38,568 nt of DNA from positions 1-38,568 of the forward strand of contig NZ_DASTAT010000119.1 in the NCBI RefSeq assembly GCF_035712445.1, given 5' to 3'. Shown here in pieces: positions 1-8,592 of the stretch (the first letter of the stretch is position 1; every line of letters begins with the position of its first letter). Source of the DNA: Oligoflexus sp. GTDB lineage: Bacteria; Bdellovibrionota_B; Oligoflexia; Oligoflexales; Oligoflexaceae. The notes below the pieces were generated by a model that saw only the letters and a list, made by a program, of their open reading frames with translations, searched no databases and was not told the DNA's origin. The position numbers and the translations under genes are program-made.

Positions 1-2
1 TC

Positions 3-497
3 GGTGATAGTTTCCACTTCTACCCGAGCCATCATCACCAGTTGAAATCCATCTTCATGCATCTCATGACCAATTCGATGACGCACGGTTTTTCAGCCGA
101 GACCGAGGGCGTCATCCGCATCGAGATCATGCCCAAGGGCCGCAACCTTCAGATCATCTACCAGGACAATGGCAAGGGCATTCATATGAAAAAGATCCGT
201 CAGCTGGCAGCGGCCCGCATGCCCGACCTCGGTCAGCGTACCGATACCGAGATCGCTCAGCTGATCTTCGACAGCGGCTTTAGCACCCGTGATCATGTCG
301 ATGAATTCGCCGGTCGCGGCGTGGGTATGGATGTGGTCCGCACGACCTTGGAAGACTTCGGCGGGAGCATCAAGGTCATCCTGGAAAACAGCCTTCAGGA
401 TACCCATAGCGTTGACTTCAGCCCGGTCAGTTTCAAAATCATCCTTCCACCCGAGGTCTTCCTTGGGGTGGATGATGCGACGCGAAAAGTGGCCTAA
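3..497 (+). CDS. CheA-type histidine kinase ATPase, C-terminal part (5' truncated by window)
   Basis: The frame is open from the window edge, so this is the 3' end of a longer gene. It shows the GHKL ATPase boxes of CheA-type kinases: an N box (NSMTHG), a G1 box (DNGKGI) and a G2 box (FSTRDHVDEFAGRGVGMDVV). The family uses ATP to phosphorylate a histidine on its own P1/Hpt domain and passes the phosphate to response regulators. Oddly, the protein ends about 50 residues after the G2 box, with no CheW-like regulatory domain, which canonical CheA has. It could be a CheA-derived kinase outside a standard chemoreceptor array. The gene converges with the next lipoprotein gene at a 3-base gap. The family is clear; the role is unknown. 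Confidence 0.85.
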   Translation, partial: GDSFHFYPSHHHQLKSIFMHLMTNSMTHGFSAETEGVIRIEIMPKGRNLQIIYQDNGKGIHMKKIRQLAAARMPDLGQRTDTEIAQLIFDSGFSTRDHVDEFAGRGVGMDVVRTTLEDFGGSIKVILENSLQDTHSVDFSPVSFKIILPPEVFLGVDDATRKVA

Positions 498-500
498 CAC

Positions 501-890
501 TCAATCCAGCAGTTCCCGCTGAATTGCGTTATCCAGGTGGCGAATCCACGCATTGTAGTTCTTGTGGATTTGGCCCTGATAATGATCGAGGTTCTGGCTC
601 GACTCATAATTGATACTGTATTCCTGGGTATCGTACCTCACCACCACCACCGCCTGATGCGAACGGATATTCAAGGTCCCCCGCACGGTCCCTGGGCTGA
701 TGGCATCCATCTTCCAGCCCTGGATCAGCCCGGCCTTCATAATTGCTTTCTCAACATCCTTAGCCGTGTAATCAGGCTTGTACATCTTCACTGGGGAATG
801 AGCGACGTTATATATAGGCGCTGAGCGGCAGGCGCCGAGCAGGAATGTGAGAGTCAGTAAGGAGGTCAACACTATGGAATTTCGTTTCAC
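501..890 (-). CDS. Small lipoprotein of unknown function
   Basis: A 129-residue protein. It starts at a GTG placed 6 bases after GGAG. The N-terminus is a type II signal peptide: basic MKRN, a hydrophobic core, then a lipobox LLGA-C with the lipidated cysteine at residue 21. The mature part (about 108 residues) has a KDVEKAIMKAG helix, then alternating strands containing VVVVRYDT and YSINYESS, and ends in a helix with NYNAWIRHLDNAI. I recognise no enzymatic motif. It resembles the small lipoproteins of about 110-140 residues that are common in proteobacteria, and is probably anchored in the outer membrane facing the periplasm. It converges with the CheA-like gene. Confidence 0.75.
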   Translation of the reverse strand: MKRNSIVLTSLLTLTFLLGACRSAPIYNVAHSPVKMYKPDYTAKDVEKAIMKAGLIQGWKMDAISPGTVRGTLNIRSHQAVVVVRYDTQEYSINYESSQNLDHYQGQIHKNYNAWIRHLDNAIQRELLD

Positions 891-912
891 GCGGGGCTCC
901 AGATAATCTGCA

Positions 913-1128
913 TCATGATTCGGGCGACGTGTCAGCTGTCAGCATACCGAGACGTCTCCTTTTGCCATCAAAAGTGCTTCGTGCCAGCCCTGTGGCCTGG
1001 CAGAGTTCTTTTATACTGTTATACCGCGTCAATAAACTAGATAAAATATTTCTCTCCAGGGAGTCCAAAAAAACATCGTATGTGTAGCCAGGGGCCTGGA
1101 CCATGCCCGGCGCAAGTTTTATGAGCAA
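913..1128 (-). CDS. Orphan Fis-type helix-turn-helix protein
   Basis: A 71-residue ORF. Residues 28-64 match the C-terminal Fis/NtrC DNA-binding helix-turn-helix: an LERNIL helix, then IKELCQATGLARSTFDGKRR as the HTH proper. In NtrC-type activators this sits behind a sigma-54 AAA+ domain, but here an in-frame stop lies three codons upstream of the TTG start, so no such domain is attached. The start is uncertain: TTG at 1128 has GAAGG almost touching it, and an ATG eight codons in has no obvious ribosome binding site. It may be a stand-alone small DNA-binding protein or the remnant of a broken activator. Confidence 0.5.
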   Translation of the reverse strand: MLIKLAPGMVQAPGYTYDVFLDSLERNILSSLLTRYNSIKELCQATGLARSTFDGKRRRLGMLTADTSPES

Positions 1129-1224
1129 CCTTCGCTACCGCCGGACTCGTATATCTGTAGCTATTTCTTTGATAAGGAAGGGCGTATTTGGATCGCTATG
1201 AGCGAGCCTTCTGATATTCAGCTG

Positions 1225-1251
1225 CAAAAAAGGGCCCCTAGAGAGGCCCTT
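1225..1251 (-). terminator. Rho-independent terminator after the small secreted protein gene
   Basis: On the minus strand a perfect 7-bp stem (AAGGGCC with GGCCCTT, loop of 8) is followed directly by a run of six T. It lies about 31 bases after the stop of the gene at 1283-1657 and ends that two-gene operon. Its presence argues against the 60-codon minus ORF that spans it. Confidence 0.8.
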
Positions 1252-1282
1252 AATAAAGTCTAAAATTAGTTGAGGATGATTC

Positions 1283-1657
1283 TCACTGCTTTTCTTCGGA
1301 TTCCGCCACTTCGACAAAAACCAAAGCTACAGGTGTTTCATCAAGCCTGCGAACAGTATACGTTTTCAAAACCTTACCATTTTCATCTGTGAGCTGAACC
1401 AAAGTCATATCCAAGAGGTCTGTAAATTCGTCGTCGGGAACAAACTTCAAATCTTCAGGTATATCGGTTTCTTGTGTTAAGTCTTTCTCACTCGCTGGAA
1501 GCAGGGTAAACTTTTGCAACTCAGTTTGCTGAAGAAGGAGCGAGGTGAATTGTAGACGGGACTTACCAAGTCCTCCGCCACCTACAATAATGCCAGCAGA
1601 AGCCGACATGGAAAAAGCCAAACCCATAACGACCATTAATTTTGCGACGAATTTCAT
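1283..1657 (-). CDS. Small secreted protein of unknown function
   Basis: A 124-residue protein with a Sec signal peptide (MKFVAKL, hydrophobic core, SASA-G cleavage site near residue 21). The mature form begins with a glycine-rich GIIVGGGG stretch and is then acidic, with several DE-rich segments and an ETDIPEDLKFVPDDEF section. It has no cysteine and no motif I know. Its ATG overlaps the stop of the upstream regulator gene as ATGA, so the two are translationally coupled and probably work together. A strong terminator follows. GC is visibly lower than in flanking genes. Periplasmic or extracellular location is predicted; no function can be assigned. Confidence 0.7.
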   Translation of the reverse strand: MKFVAKLMVVMGLAFSMSASAGIIVGGGGLGKSRLQFTSLLLQQTELQKFTLLPASEKDLTQETDIPEDLKFVPDDEFTDLLDMTLVQLTDENGKVLKTYTVRRLDETPVALVFVEVAESEEKQ

Positions 1658-2409
1658 TTCTGGACCCCTTCAGCTTTGGTGATCTGCGCATCAAACCGCC
1701 CGCACAGAATGCTGACGAACATTCGATGCTTGCCCCACTTGGTCGGATCTTTTCTTAGTGCTTCGATCTTCGTAAGAGACTCTTTCACGATAGAAAGGAC
1801 CTCCTGAGCACCCTGATCGTTATAACCTTCAACCACGTTGACGATTCCCGAATACTTATCGGCTGCCTGGAAGCTATCCAGGTTGTAGCGTATCGTTTGA
1901 CGGGCCTGTTCTTCACTTGTACCAACTGTTTCGAATAACAGATCCTTAATCGTCCCGTCTCGGCGCTCAGCTAGAATTTCTTCTTCCAAAAGAAAATCCA
2001 GGGCTTCCACTCCGACACGCCCGTACGTTTCTTTTACTTCAGCGCGAGTCGTGCCCAAAGCTGTCGAAGCCATAGAATGCACAAGATAGAACATCTTCGT
2101 CTGTAGCACCAGGTCCAGAGCTTTATCCAGTTTCGACTCATTTTCAACAAAATTCTTATCCTGCTCAATCAGCGGGGAAAAATTAGGAAAATGCTCCACT
2201 AAGATCGTCTTAGCTTCATCCGGCGCCACAACTTTCAATATCTGATAAGCGTTCCGAAAGGTGCAGTTATGCGCCTCCCGGCTGATAATCCGATAAACCG
2301 AACTATAAGGCAGCCCCACGCGTTGTGAAAGCCACCGAACGCTTTCGTCCCGGGGCTCAATGTAGGCCATCATCCTTTCACGGAGAATGTCGCAAATACC
2401 GTGCTTCAT
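1654..2409 (-). CDS. Helix-turn-helix regulator with a large C-terminal domain
   Basis: A 251-residue protein. The chosen ATG at 2409 has AGGA eight bases upstream. A GTG at 2451 would add 14 residues and has no comparable site. Residues 25-60 look like a lambda/XRE-type HTH: VRWLSQRVGLPYSSVYRIIS. The rest is mostly helical, with FYLVHSMASTALGTTRAEVK followed by a possible second wing-like segment (GVEALDFLLEEEILAERRDG). The layout (short HTH plus about 170 residues) recalls regulators of the TIGR02147 type from Fibrobacter and Bdellovibrionota, but that link is weak. Being coupled to a secreted protein, it may control that protein and itself. Confidence 0.65.
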   Translation of the reverse strand: MKHGICDILRERMMAYIEPRDESVRWLSQRVGLPYSSVYRIISREAHNCTFRNAYQILKVVAPDEAKTILVEHFPNFSPLIEQDKNFVENESKLDKALDLVLQTKMFYLVHSMASTALGTTRAEVKETYGRVGVEALDFLLEEEILAERRDGTIKDLLFETVGTSEEQARQTIRYNLDSFQAADKYSGIVNVVEGYNDQGAQEVLSIVKESLTKIEALRKDPTKWGKHRMFVSILCGRFDAQITKAEGVQK

Positions 2410-2461
2410 GTGTTCCGTCCTATTCCCATCTGTGTACTGAGGAGGATTCACTTTGGTTTAA

Positions 2462-2490
2462 GGTATCCCTTAGTGCCTGAGTTTTGTCAA
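2462..2490 (-). promoter_or_regulatory. Candidate sigma-70 promoter for the 1654-2409 regulator operon
   Basis: On the minus strand a perfect TTGACA (complement of 2485-2490) is followed after 17 bases by GATACC (3 of 6 matches to TATAAT). It lies about 50 bases before the chosen ATG. The -35 is excellent and the -10 weak, which would suit a regulated promoter. Confidence 0.4.
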
Positions 2491-2545
2491 GCCTGGAGTC
2501 GGGCCGATAAACCGCGTGAAACCCTTGTAATCAATGCGTTTGGTG

Positions 2546-2575
2546 TCACGGTAAAGAAACGCCCTCTCACCGTGA
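2546..2575. repeat. Inverted repeat upstream of the regulator operon
   Basis: Perfect 7-base arms TCACGGT (2546-2552) and ACCGTGA (2569-2575) are separated by 16 bases. They lie 56-85 bases upstream of the candidate -35 of the HTH regulator gene, so they could be an operator read by that protein. They could also form a hairpin in a plus-strand transcript. Confidence 0.4.
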
Positions 2576-2619
2576 TGAACTTAAATTGCAAAAGGAAATC
2601 TCAGCATTAACCGCCACGA

Positions 2620-2878
2620 AAGATTATGTAAGTCCGGGCACTTGGAAAGCCTTGCAGGCTGCGTCCACTCGTGCCACAGTCCCCGCAGATTCGGGCAAAA
2701 ACATTTGCAACCCGGAAGAGCACAAGACTCTCCTGAAACGAGAGCCCCCTTGATCGCGTGGCTGTCTTCTCTCACATTCCTGCCTGGAACCCACCATCGT
2801 GCGTAAAGCACGTCGCTATCCCATCTTTCATCTTCACTTTTTGACCGAGAGAAACGCCACGCTAACGCTCTCTTTTTG
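2620..2878 (+). ncRNA. Possible structured RNA in a gene-free region
   Basis: Between 2410 and 3090 there is no convincing protein gene. Within it lies a chain of local hairpins. GGCAC 2637-2641 pairs with GTGCC 2671-2675 and encloses AGCCT/AGGCT. CGG+GCAAA 2692-2699 pairs with TTTGC 2704-2708 and CCG 2712-2714. CTCTC/GAGAG is at 2728-2744, and CGTGC/GCACG at 2798-2812. Finally GAGAG/CTCTC at 2847-2872 is followed by five T on the plus strand, like a weak terminator. I could not match this to 6S, tmRNA, RNase P or SRP RNA. The existence of an RNA is an inference from these stems. Confidence 0.35.
2847..2877 (+). terminator. Weak intrinsic terminator of the possible RNA
   Basis: GAGAG (2847-2851) pairs with CTCTC (2868-2872), extended by CG/CG after a three-base bulge, and is followed by TTTTT at 2873-2877. 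The stem is short, so confidence is low. Confidence 0.35.
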
Positions 2879-2974
2879 GCAAGCTAACTAGCTAACCAAT
2901 TGAAATTATTCAAGAGCTTGGGCGGACAGTTTCCATCAATCACAGGGGAGACGAAGGGTTGCCGCAAATATTGC

Positions 2975-2999
2975 AAAAAAAATCGAGACGTACGCGTCT
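2975..2999 (-). terminator. Intrinsic terminator of the large TPR gene
   Basis: On the minus strand the stem AGACG-CGTA-CGTCT is followed after three bases by eight T. It lies about 90 bases after the stop codon of the TPR gene at 3091. Confidence 0.55.
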
Positions 3000-3048
3000 G
3001 CGGCGGTTGAGGCTCATGCATAAAATCGTGGATAACGGTCACCCTGTC

Positions 3049-3063
3049 CAGTGAATTTCACTG
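3049..3063. repeat. 15-base palindrome after the TPR gene
   Basis: CAGTGA and TCACTG surround a three-base centre (ATT), 28 bases past the stop of the TPR gene. It may be a transcript-stabilising hairpin or a protein site. No T-run follows it. Confidence 0.4.
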
Positions 3064-3090
3064 AAGCTGCGGGAGACCGTTCCTGGGGGG

Positions 3091-6000
3091 CTATTTTTCC
3101 GCTTTGTGCTGGAATTTCAGATCCGCCGTGAAGGCGATCAGAGTGCGAATCGAAGCGGACTGATTCACCAAAGCCAATGGACTGATGCGATCGGTCAGCA
3201 GATTGGTATTGCTGATGGATTCAATCACCCCGACAAGGTCCAAACTCTCCGCCATATTCAGGCGATAGATCTGATCCACGTAGACACCGACGATCTTGGT
3301 GATCTTATCCGGCGACAGCGGTCCGACTTCAACAAAGAGCTGCTCCAGATAGTCACGATCGGCCTGAGACAGCATCAATTTCAGAGCATCCTTCTCCATG
3401 CCCAGCATCCGCTTGAAACTATCCACGCGGTTCTGCTCCAGCGAACGGCGGCACTTCATCAGGAACGGGAACAGATCGTTGCTCGGACTCAGATGCAGGT
3501 AAGGATAGTAATCCACACTCACCGCGCGAATCAAAAACGCGAGGCGATGGAAAAGATGCGTCGGGGGCACGCCCAGGTAATAGTCGCGGTCGATATAAAT
3601 CTCGCGCTTTTCAAAGTCGAACTGGAAACGATCCTCAAGCTTCGCCATATGGAACAGCTGATAATTATTCTCGACCAGGAACTTCACATAGTAGCGAAGT
3701 CCGCTGCGCTGAATGACATCATCTTTCCATTCCAGGGTCCTGCGCACTTTCAGAAGCTCATCCGAACGCACCTTCAGGCGCTCCGCGATACCCTTGATAT
3801 TCATGTGGCTGGCAAACTGCTGGACGATAATCGGATGCAGTGTTTTCAAAAGACGCGCCAAGGGACTCTTGATGCCGGGATGGAACATCTCCCGTCCCAT
3901 GCGGTCTGTCCACTTCAAATCATAGAAATAATCCGTCGGCTGACGCCAAACCTTATAGGGCCAGTTTTCCAGGAGCTGGATGTTCTCTTCAAATACAGCC
4001 GCAGTCTGCACTGCGATGTGCTGCTCGGTTCGATCCGGCAGCGGATTCGCCAGCAGCCACGAGCAAAGCCCTTCCCGAGCTCTTCCCTGGGCGGCGACAA
4101 GGCGCCATTCTTCGGGCTCAAAGGTAATCTGAAGACGCTCATCGCCCTCGCTCGACCGCAGCGGCAGATCCGGGGTCTCAAGACGCTGGGTTACCTCCTT
4201 GTTCAAGGCTGTCGCCTCCAAGGATTCCCGTGGACGAATCAAGGTATTTTTGGGACCTGTCAGCTCAGGACGCGGCGCGACGACTGTCGCAAGGGGCGGC
4301 TCCTCATCACTGTCAGTGCCCGGCAGCACCGGAACGGAGAAGCCCTGAGGCTCGGGTTCCATGGGTGCGGCTGGTGGCGTAGGCATGGCAAGGTCCACCG
4401 GCATCCGCGCGACCTTGGTGTCCATGGGCGCAGGCTGCGCGTTATAGACAAAGTTTTCGAAGTTCAGCGGCGCGTCGTTGGATGCATCGCTGCTGTCATT
4501 CGCTAAAACCACGGCCGAACGCGGCCTTGTTTCCGCAGCTCCGCCTGTCTGAAATTCAGGAACCTCCGGCATGCGAGGCGGCGGCATCATCAAAGGACTA
4601 TTCGCATCACCCAGATCCAAGGAAGCGGTCTGACCACGAACCTGAGTTCCTTCCGGGCCCATGCCCTGCACGGACTCGTTTTCACCACCGAACTGCAAAT
4701 CCACCGGCAGACTGAAGCTGATATCCACATCCGTAGGCTCAGGCTTCAGGCCCAGGCGCTCGCCGATCGAAATCAAATCATGTTCAAGGGCAGGCAAATC
4801 CAGGTTATAGCGTTCCACCGTTTCCCGATCCCGACGCAGGCGCGGCAGGATCCGATGCAGAAGCTCATAAAGATCGGTGTCCGCATTGAACTCGGAATAA
4901 AGGACGATCAAAGGTCCCCAGGTGCGAATCTCGTCCAAGTTCGCCGCATAGACCTGCTCAAAGAGCGAAAGGGCTTTGCGATGATCCTTGGCCGCCGCAA
5001 ACAGATATTCGGCATAGAAAAGCCGCAGCTCGCGCTGGACTTCACTTGGGAAGCGCGCATGCTTATTATGATCCAAAAGTTCGGACACGGTTTGATAAAG
5101 GAAGCTCACCATGCCGACTTCCTGCAGAAGATCCTTGGAATAATCCAGGAGCCTTGAGGTCTGCTCGCTGTTTTCCAGGAGCTCAAGGCTATGCAGCCAG
5201 TAGCGCTCCATCGCAACGGTATCCCGGCGGCTGGCAAAGTATTCGAAAGCCGCAAGCGAGGTCGACTGACCGACCAGCCCCGTGGGCAAAAGGAAGTTCA
5301 AATAGAAACGCAGATCGTTTTCGCGATTGTCATCCATCAAGGATTTCAGGATCGGAGTGACGATCCCTTTGATCAGGCCGCTTTCCTGCCACACTTCCAG
5401 CATCTGCTTCAAAAGAACGGTCGCGGCCTTCTGATGCTCCCAGAAACTCTTATCCCGCAGCATCTGCACCGCGAAATCACGGGTATGCAGGACCTCATCA
5501 AAGCCTATGCGTTCCAGCCAGATCGTTTTCAACCGGCTCTGCTGCTCGGGCCCCAGATGGGAAATAGCCTGATGCACGCGATCCAGATTCAAAGAATCCG
5601 CCGTGGCCAGCCCTAAGAACTCGGCGGTCAATTGGAAGAGCTTGTCACGCATCACGTCGGTACGGGCCAAAGGAATCTGCTGGCCCAGAACACGGAGCAT
5701 ATGCTGACTGCGACCGGACTGACGAACCGCTTTCACGTATTCGCCCAGTTCCTCATCTGTCAGACTCGTATGATCCGCCAGTCGCTGCAGGATCTCAAGC
5801 TTGGTGCTCAGCATGCCCTGCACATTGCGCGCAATGCGGAAGGCCTGGCGTTCATAGGTCACGGTCTTCGAAGGATCGCTGGATGCACCGGCCAGGCGAA
5901 TCAGAAGATCGACCTTGGGCGGACCATCATCCAGGACATCCAGCATCAGTTCGGGTTCCAGATCCGGGACCTCGCCGATGCTCAGAAGATATTCCAGATA

Positions 6001-8592
6001 CGGCTTGGCCAGAGTCTTATGCGGATCGACCCACAGATACTGCAGAGCAAGATGCGCATGCTCGCTGCGCTCCATTCCGAAAAGGAGGAGCTGGCGCAGA
6101 ATCTCGTCCATATAACGGAAACGGGTTTCCGTCGCGGTGTTCTGCAGGGCATCCAGGCCCTTATGCAAAAGCGGGATCAGAGCCTCCGTCTCGTCCGTGC
6201 TTTCGATCGCACGGCTGATCAGTTCATGAATGCCGAGCGCGTGACTCTGCATTTCATAAAAGGCGATACGCTCCTCAAGCGGACCGACGTCGTCGCCATC
6301 GAGAGCGAACATATCGTTGGCAAAGCGATCCTTTTCAGCATCCGAAACGCCGTCATCGAAGTAGTAAAGCTCACGCAGGATCACCTTGCGATCGGCTTCG
6401 TTGGCTGAATTCAAGCGGCTTTTCAGAAGCTCGAAACGCTGGCGATTGAGGCCATTGCGGGCGTAATGCTCATCCAGGTAATTGAAGGCCGTCTCACTCA
6501 GCTGCCCGTGTTCGAAGGCGCGCTCGTAATACTGCCGCGAACGGTTCGTATCATGAATATACTGCCGTGCGATATCGCCCATCAAAAGCAGATAATGCCC
6601 GCGCATGCCTTCATCGAGCTGATCCAGTTGCCAGTCCATGGCCTGCAGGATCTTATCATAAGGCAGGGCCAGGTTCGGCCTTTGCAGGATATGCTCGATC
6701 TGATTCACATCCAGCAGCGAACAGGTCAGGATCAAACTATAGATCCGTCCCAGCTGCTCGCTATCGCCCATCTGATCAGCCAGAGTCAGAAGCGATTTCA
6801 CGATATGATCAGCACGGTCAGGCTGCTGAGCTTTGCTGGCGCTCTGCAGCGCCTGCATCAGAAGATCACCATAGAACACGGGATCACCCAGATCCTTGGC
6901 CAGCGGCAGGATCAGGTCAAAGGCTTCCGCCGTATCACCGGCCAATTCCCGGGCGCGTTCCAAACGTTCCTGGGCCAGGTCCAGACGATGAAGTTCATTG
7001 AGCCAGATCGTCGAGATCTTGAGTTCCAACTCCACGCGCGCAGGCAGAGGATGTTCCGCGGTTAATAGCTCGCAGGTTTCCACCAGGACGTGAACGGCTT
7101 CATGCGCACGACGCAGAGCGATCAGAAGATCCGCCGCGAGCATAGCGTACTTGACCTGGGTGCGATTGGTTTGCCAGCTTTTCAAGGCCCACTTGACCGC
7201 TTCATCCTGATCTTCGCTCTGCTTGATTTCAGCAAGGCGGAAGTAAATGGCGGCACGGGTCCGGATCGGGACTTCACAGGCCAGAAGGCGATCCATGTAG
7301 CCTTCTTCCGCCGTGGCATCATCAAAATCGCGCATCAGTCGAATGAGTTTCACCAGGATGCGCGGCACTTCCCCTCGGGTCTGCAGCACGCGCTCATAAC
7401 AGGCCACCGCACGCTGGTCATCCTTTTCATTCCAGGCGTCGCCCAGCATCTCGGGCAGGGTGAGGCTTGTGATGTCGATGACGCCGAAGTCGACGATGGT
7501 ATGCCCAAGGCTGTTGCCCAGCTTGGACAGGTTTTCCAAAAGGACATCCGAGTTCATTTCCGCGACGCTCTTGCGAATCCAGAGCGAAAGGGTCAGAAGA
7601 TTGTTCGGATCATACTTCGTCATCAGGTCCAGATGCGACTGCTCAAAGGCCAGCCCACCCCAAAGGCTCAGGAAAGCCCAGCGGCGCACAAGATAGAGCG
7701 AGGCCGGATTCTTCTGCAGATATTCGCGGCATTGCGCGATCGCGCCTTCATAGTCCTCAAGCAGGATCAGCTCATCGAGCCTTTGGAAGCGGCGGGCCAC
7801 TTCCTTTTGCTCAAGGACCTCGATAGGCGGCACGACCAGCTCCGGCAGCTCTTCTTTCTGGCTCCAGGCCAAAGACCATGCTGCTTCCTTCAGATGCAGG
7901 CGCACCTGCTGGAAGGGATTCTCCGCCTTCTGCCCATCCTGCTGAATCCACTGCATCAGAAAATCCGGCAGAAGACTCGCCTGGATCAGGGCTTTGCGCA
8001 AATCCTCGGCAGCGGCTGTGGTGATATAGGCATTGAAGTTGGCTTCGCCTTTCAGCGTGTCCCCAAACAGAGCCTCGGTCATGATCTTCGGAAATTCGAT
8101 CAAAAGCTGACCCGGGACATTGCCCAGGAAAAAGTGTTTGGTCATAAAGACGGAAAGCTGGCCCAAAGCCTGGATCACGGTCAGATGCAGGCCGGCCAGG
8201 CCGTGAGGCAGCTGGCTCTGCTGCAGGTCTTCCTGCTCGATGAGGCGGCTCTGATCAGCATCCAGGGTGCGATCCAAAAATTCGAAGAGCAGCCAGAAGC
8301 CTTCTTCGTTATCATCCTGCAGGGCGATGGCGCGGAAGGAATCAAAGCGTTCCCGCAAAAGGTCTTCGCAGTTCTGCACCAAAGATTCGCGGCGCAGCTG
8401 GGCTTCAAAGCTGGTCTGAATGAGGTCCTGCCCTTGCAATTCCAAGGTCCAATCCACGATCTGCCAGGGCAATTGCTTGCGATGAGGCGCTCGGCCTTGA
8501 TCCGCTGCCCAGGTGAACACGTGCTCATCCTTTTGGATAAAGCCGGTGTCCTCCAGGTAGGTCTTCAGGTTTTGTAGGTTTTTCGCTGTCAT
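3091..8592 (-). CDS. Very large TPR-repeat protein with a conserved-looking C-terminal domain
   Basis: About 1833 residues. The start is the ATG at 8592 (MTAKNLQNL), with GAGG four bases upstream; a longer reading to 8625 lacks a site. There is no signal peptide or membrane segment, so it is cytoplasmic. Residues of about 280-1290 are almost all helical TPR-like pairs (for example EGAIAQCREYLQKNPASLYL and YYERAFEHGQLSETAFNYLD). Residues of about 1295-1465 are a Pro/Ala/Glu-rich linker. The last 350 residues form a compact domain with many aromatics (YPYLHLSPSNDLFPFLMKC). TPR arrays are protein-binding scaffolds; giant ones are frequent in myxobacteria and Bdellovibrionota. It diverges from the helical-repeat gene at 8731. 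No catalytic motif was found. Confidence 0.85.
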   Translation of the reverse strand: MTAKNLQNLKTYLEDTGFIQKDEHVFTWAADQGRAPHRKQLPWQIVDWTLELQGQDLIQTSFEAQLRRESLVQNCEDLLRERFDSFRAIALQDDNEEGFWLLFEFLDRTLDADQSRLIEQEDLQQSQLPHGLAGLHLTVIQALGQLSVFMTKHFFLGNVPGQLLIEFPKIMTEALFGDTLKGEANFNAYITTAAAEDLRKALIQASLLPDFLMQWIQQDGQKAENPFQQVRLHLKEAAWSLAWSQKEELPELVVPPIEVLEQKEVARRFQRLDELILLEDYEGAIAQCREYLQKNPASLYLVRRWAFLSLWGGLAFEQSHLDLMTKYDPNNLLTLSLWIRKSVAEMNSDVLLENLSKLGNSLGHTIVDFGVIDITSLTLPEMLGDAWNEKDDQRAVACYERVLQTRGEVPRILVKLIRLMRDFDDATAEEGYMDRLLACEVPIRTRAAIYFRLAEIKQSEDQDEAVKWALKSWQTNRTQVKYAMLAADLLIALRRAHEAVHVLVETCELLTAEHPLPARVELELKISTIWLNELHRLDLAQERLERARELAGDTAEAFDLILPLAKDLGDPVFYGDLLMQALQSASKAQQPDRADHIVKSLLTLADQMGDSEQLGRIYSLILTCSLLDVNQIEHILQRPNLALPYDKILQAMDWQLDQLDEGMRGHYLLLMGDIARQYIHDTNRSRQYYERAFEHGQLSETAFNYLDEHYARNGLNRQRFELLKSRLNSANEADRKVILRELYYFDDGVSDAEKDRFANDMFALDGDDVGPLEERIAFYEMQSHALGIHELISRAIESTDETEALIPLLHKGLDALQNTATETRFRYMDEILRQLLLFGMERSEHAHLALQYLWVDPHKTLAKPYLEYLLSIGEVPDLEPELMLDVLDDGPPKVDLLIRLAGASSDPSKTVTYERQAFRIARNVQGMLSTKLEILQRLADHTSLTDEELGEYVKAVRQSGRSQHMLRVLGQQIPLARTDVMRDKLFQLTAEFLGLATADSLNLDRVHQAISHLGPEQQSRLKTIWLERIGFDEVLHTRDFAVQMLRDKSFWEHQKAATVLLKQMLEVWQESGLIKGIVTPILKSLMDDNRENDLRFYLNFLLPTGLVGQSTSLAAFEYFASRRDTVAMERYWLHSLELLENSEQTSRLLDYSKDLLQEVGMVSFLYQTVSELLDHNKHARFPSEVQRELRLFYAEYLFAAAKDHRKALSLFEQVYAANLDEIRTWGPLIVLYSEFNADTDLYELLHRILPRLRRDRETVERYNLDLPALEHDLISIGERLGLKPEPTDVDISFSLPVDLQFGGENESVQGMGPEGTQVRGQTASLDLGDANSPLMMPPPRMPEVPEFQTGGAAETRPRSAVVLANDSSDASNDAPLNFENFVYNAQPAPMDTKVARMPVDLAMPTPPAAPMEPEPQGFSVPVLPGTDSDEEPPLATVVAPRPELTGPKNTLIRPRESLEATALNKEVTQRLETPDLPLRSSEGDERLQITFEPEEWRLVAAQGRAREGLCSWLLANPLPDRTEQHIAVQTAAVFEENIQLLENWPYKVWRQPTDYFYDLKWTDRMGREMFHPGIKSPLARLLKTLHPIIVQQFASHMNIKGIAERLKVRSDELLKVRRTLEWKDDVIQRSGLRYYVKFLVENNYQLFHMAKLEDRFQFDFEKREIYIDRDYYLGVPPTHLFHRLAFLIRAVSVDYYPYLHLSPSNDLFPFLMKCRRSLEQNRVDSFKRMLGMEKDALKLMLSQADRDYLEQLFVEVGPLSPDKITKIVGVYVDQIYRLNMAESLDLVGVIESISNTNLLTDRISPLALVNQSASIRTLIAFTADLKFQHKAEK

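Noticed and set aside
1135..1317. 60-codon minus-strand ORF downstream of the small secreted protein gene
   Set aside because: It spans the strong terminator at 1225-1251, overlaps the 3' end of the gene at 1283 and has no recognisable motif or ribosome site.
2581..2811. 76-codon minus-strand ORF with several cysteines
   Set aside because: It lies antisense to a run of hairpins, lacks a ribosome binding site and has an unlikely composition; the stems explain the region better.
3106..8577. Long plus-strand open frames (up to about 495 codons) opposite the TPR gene
   Set aside because: They are the antisense shadow of a GC-rich coding strand; the minus-strand frame is far longer and has TPR repeats and a clear start.
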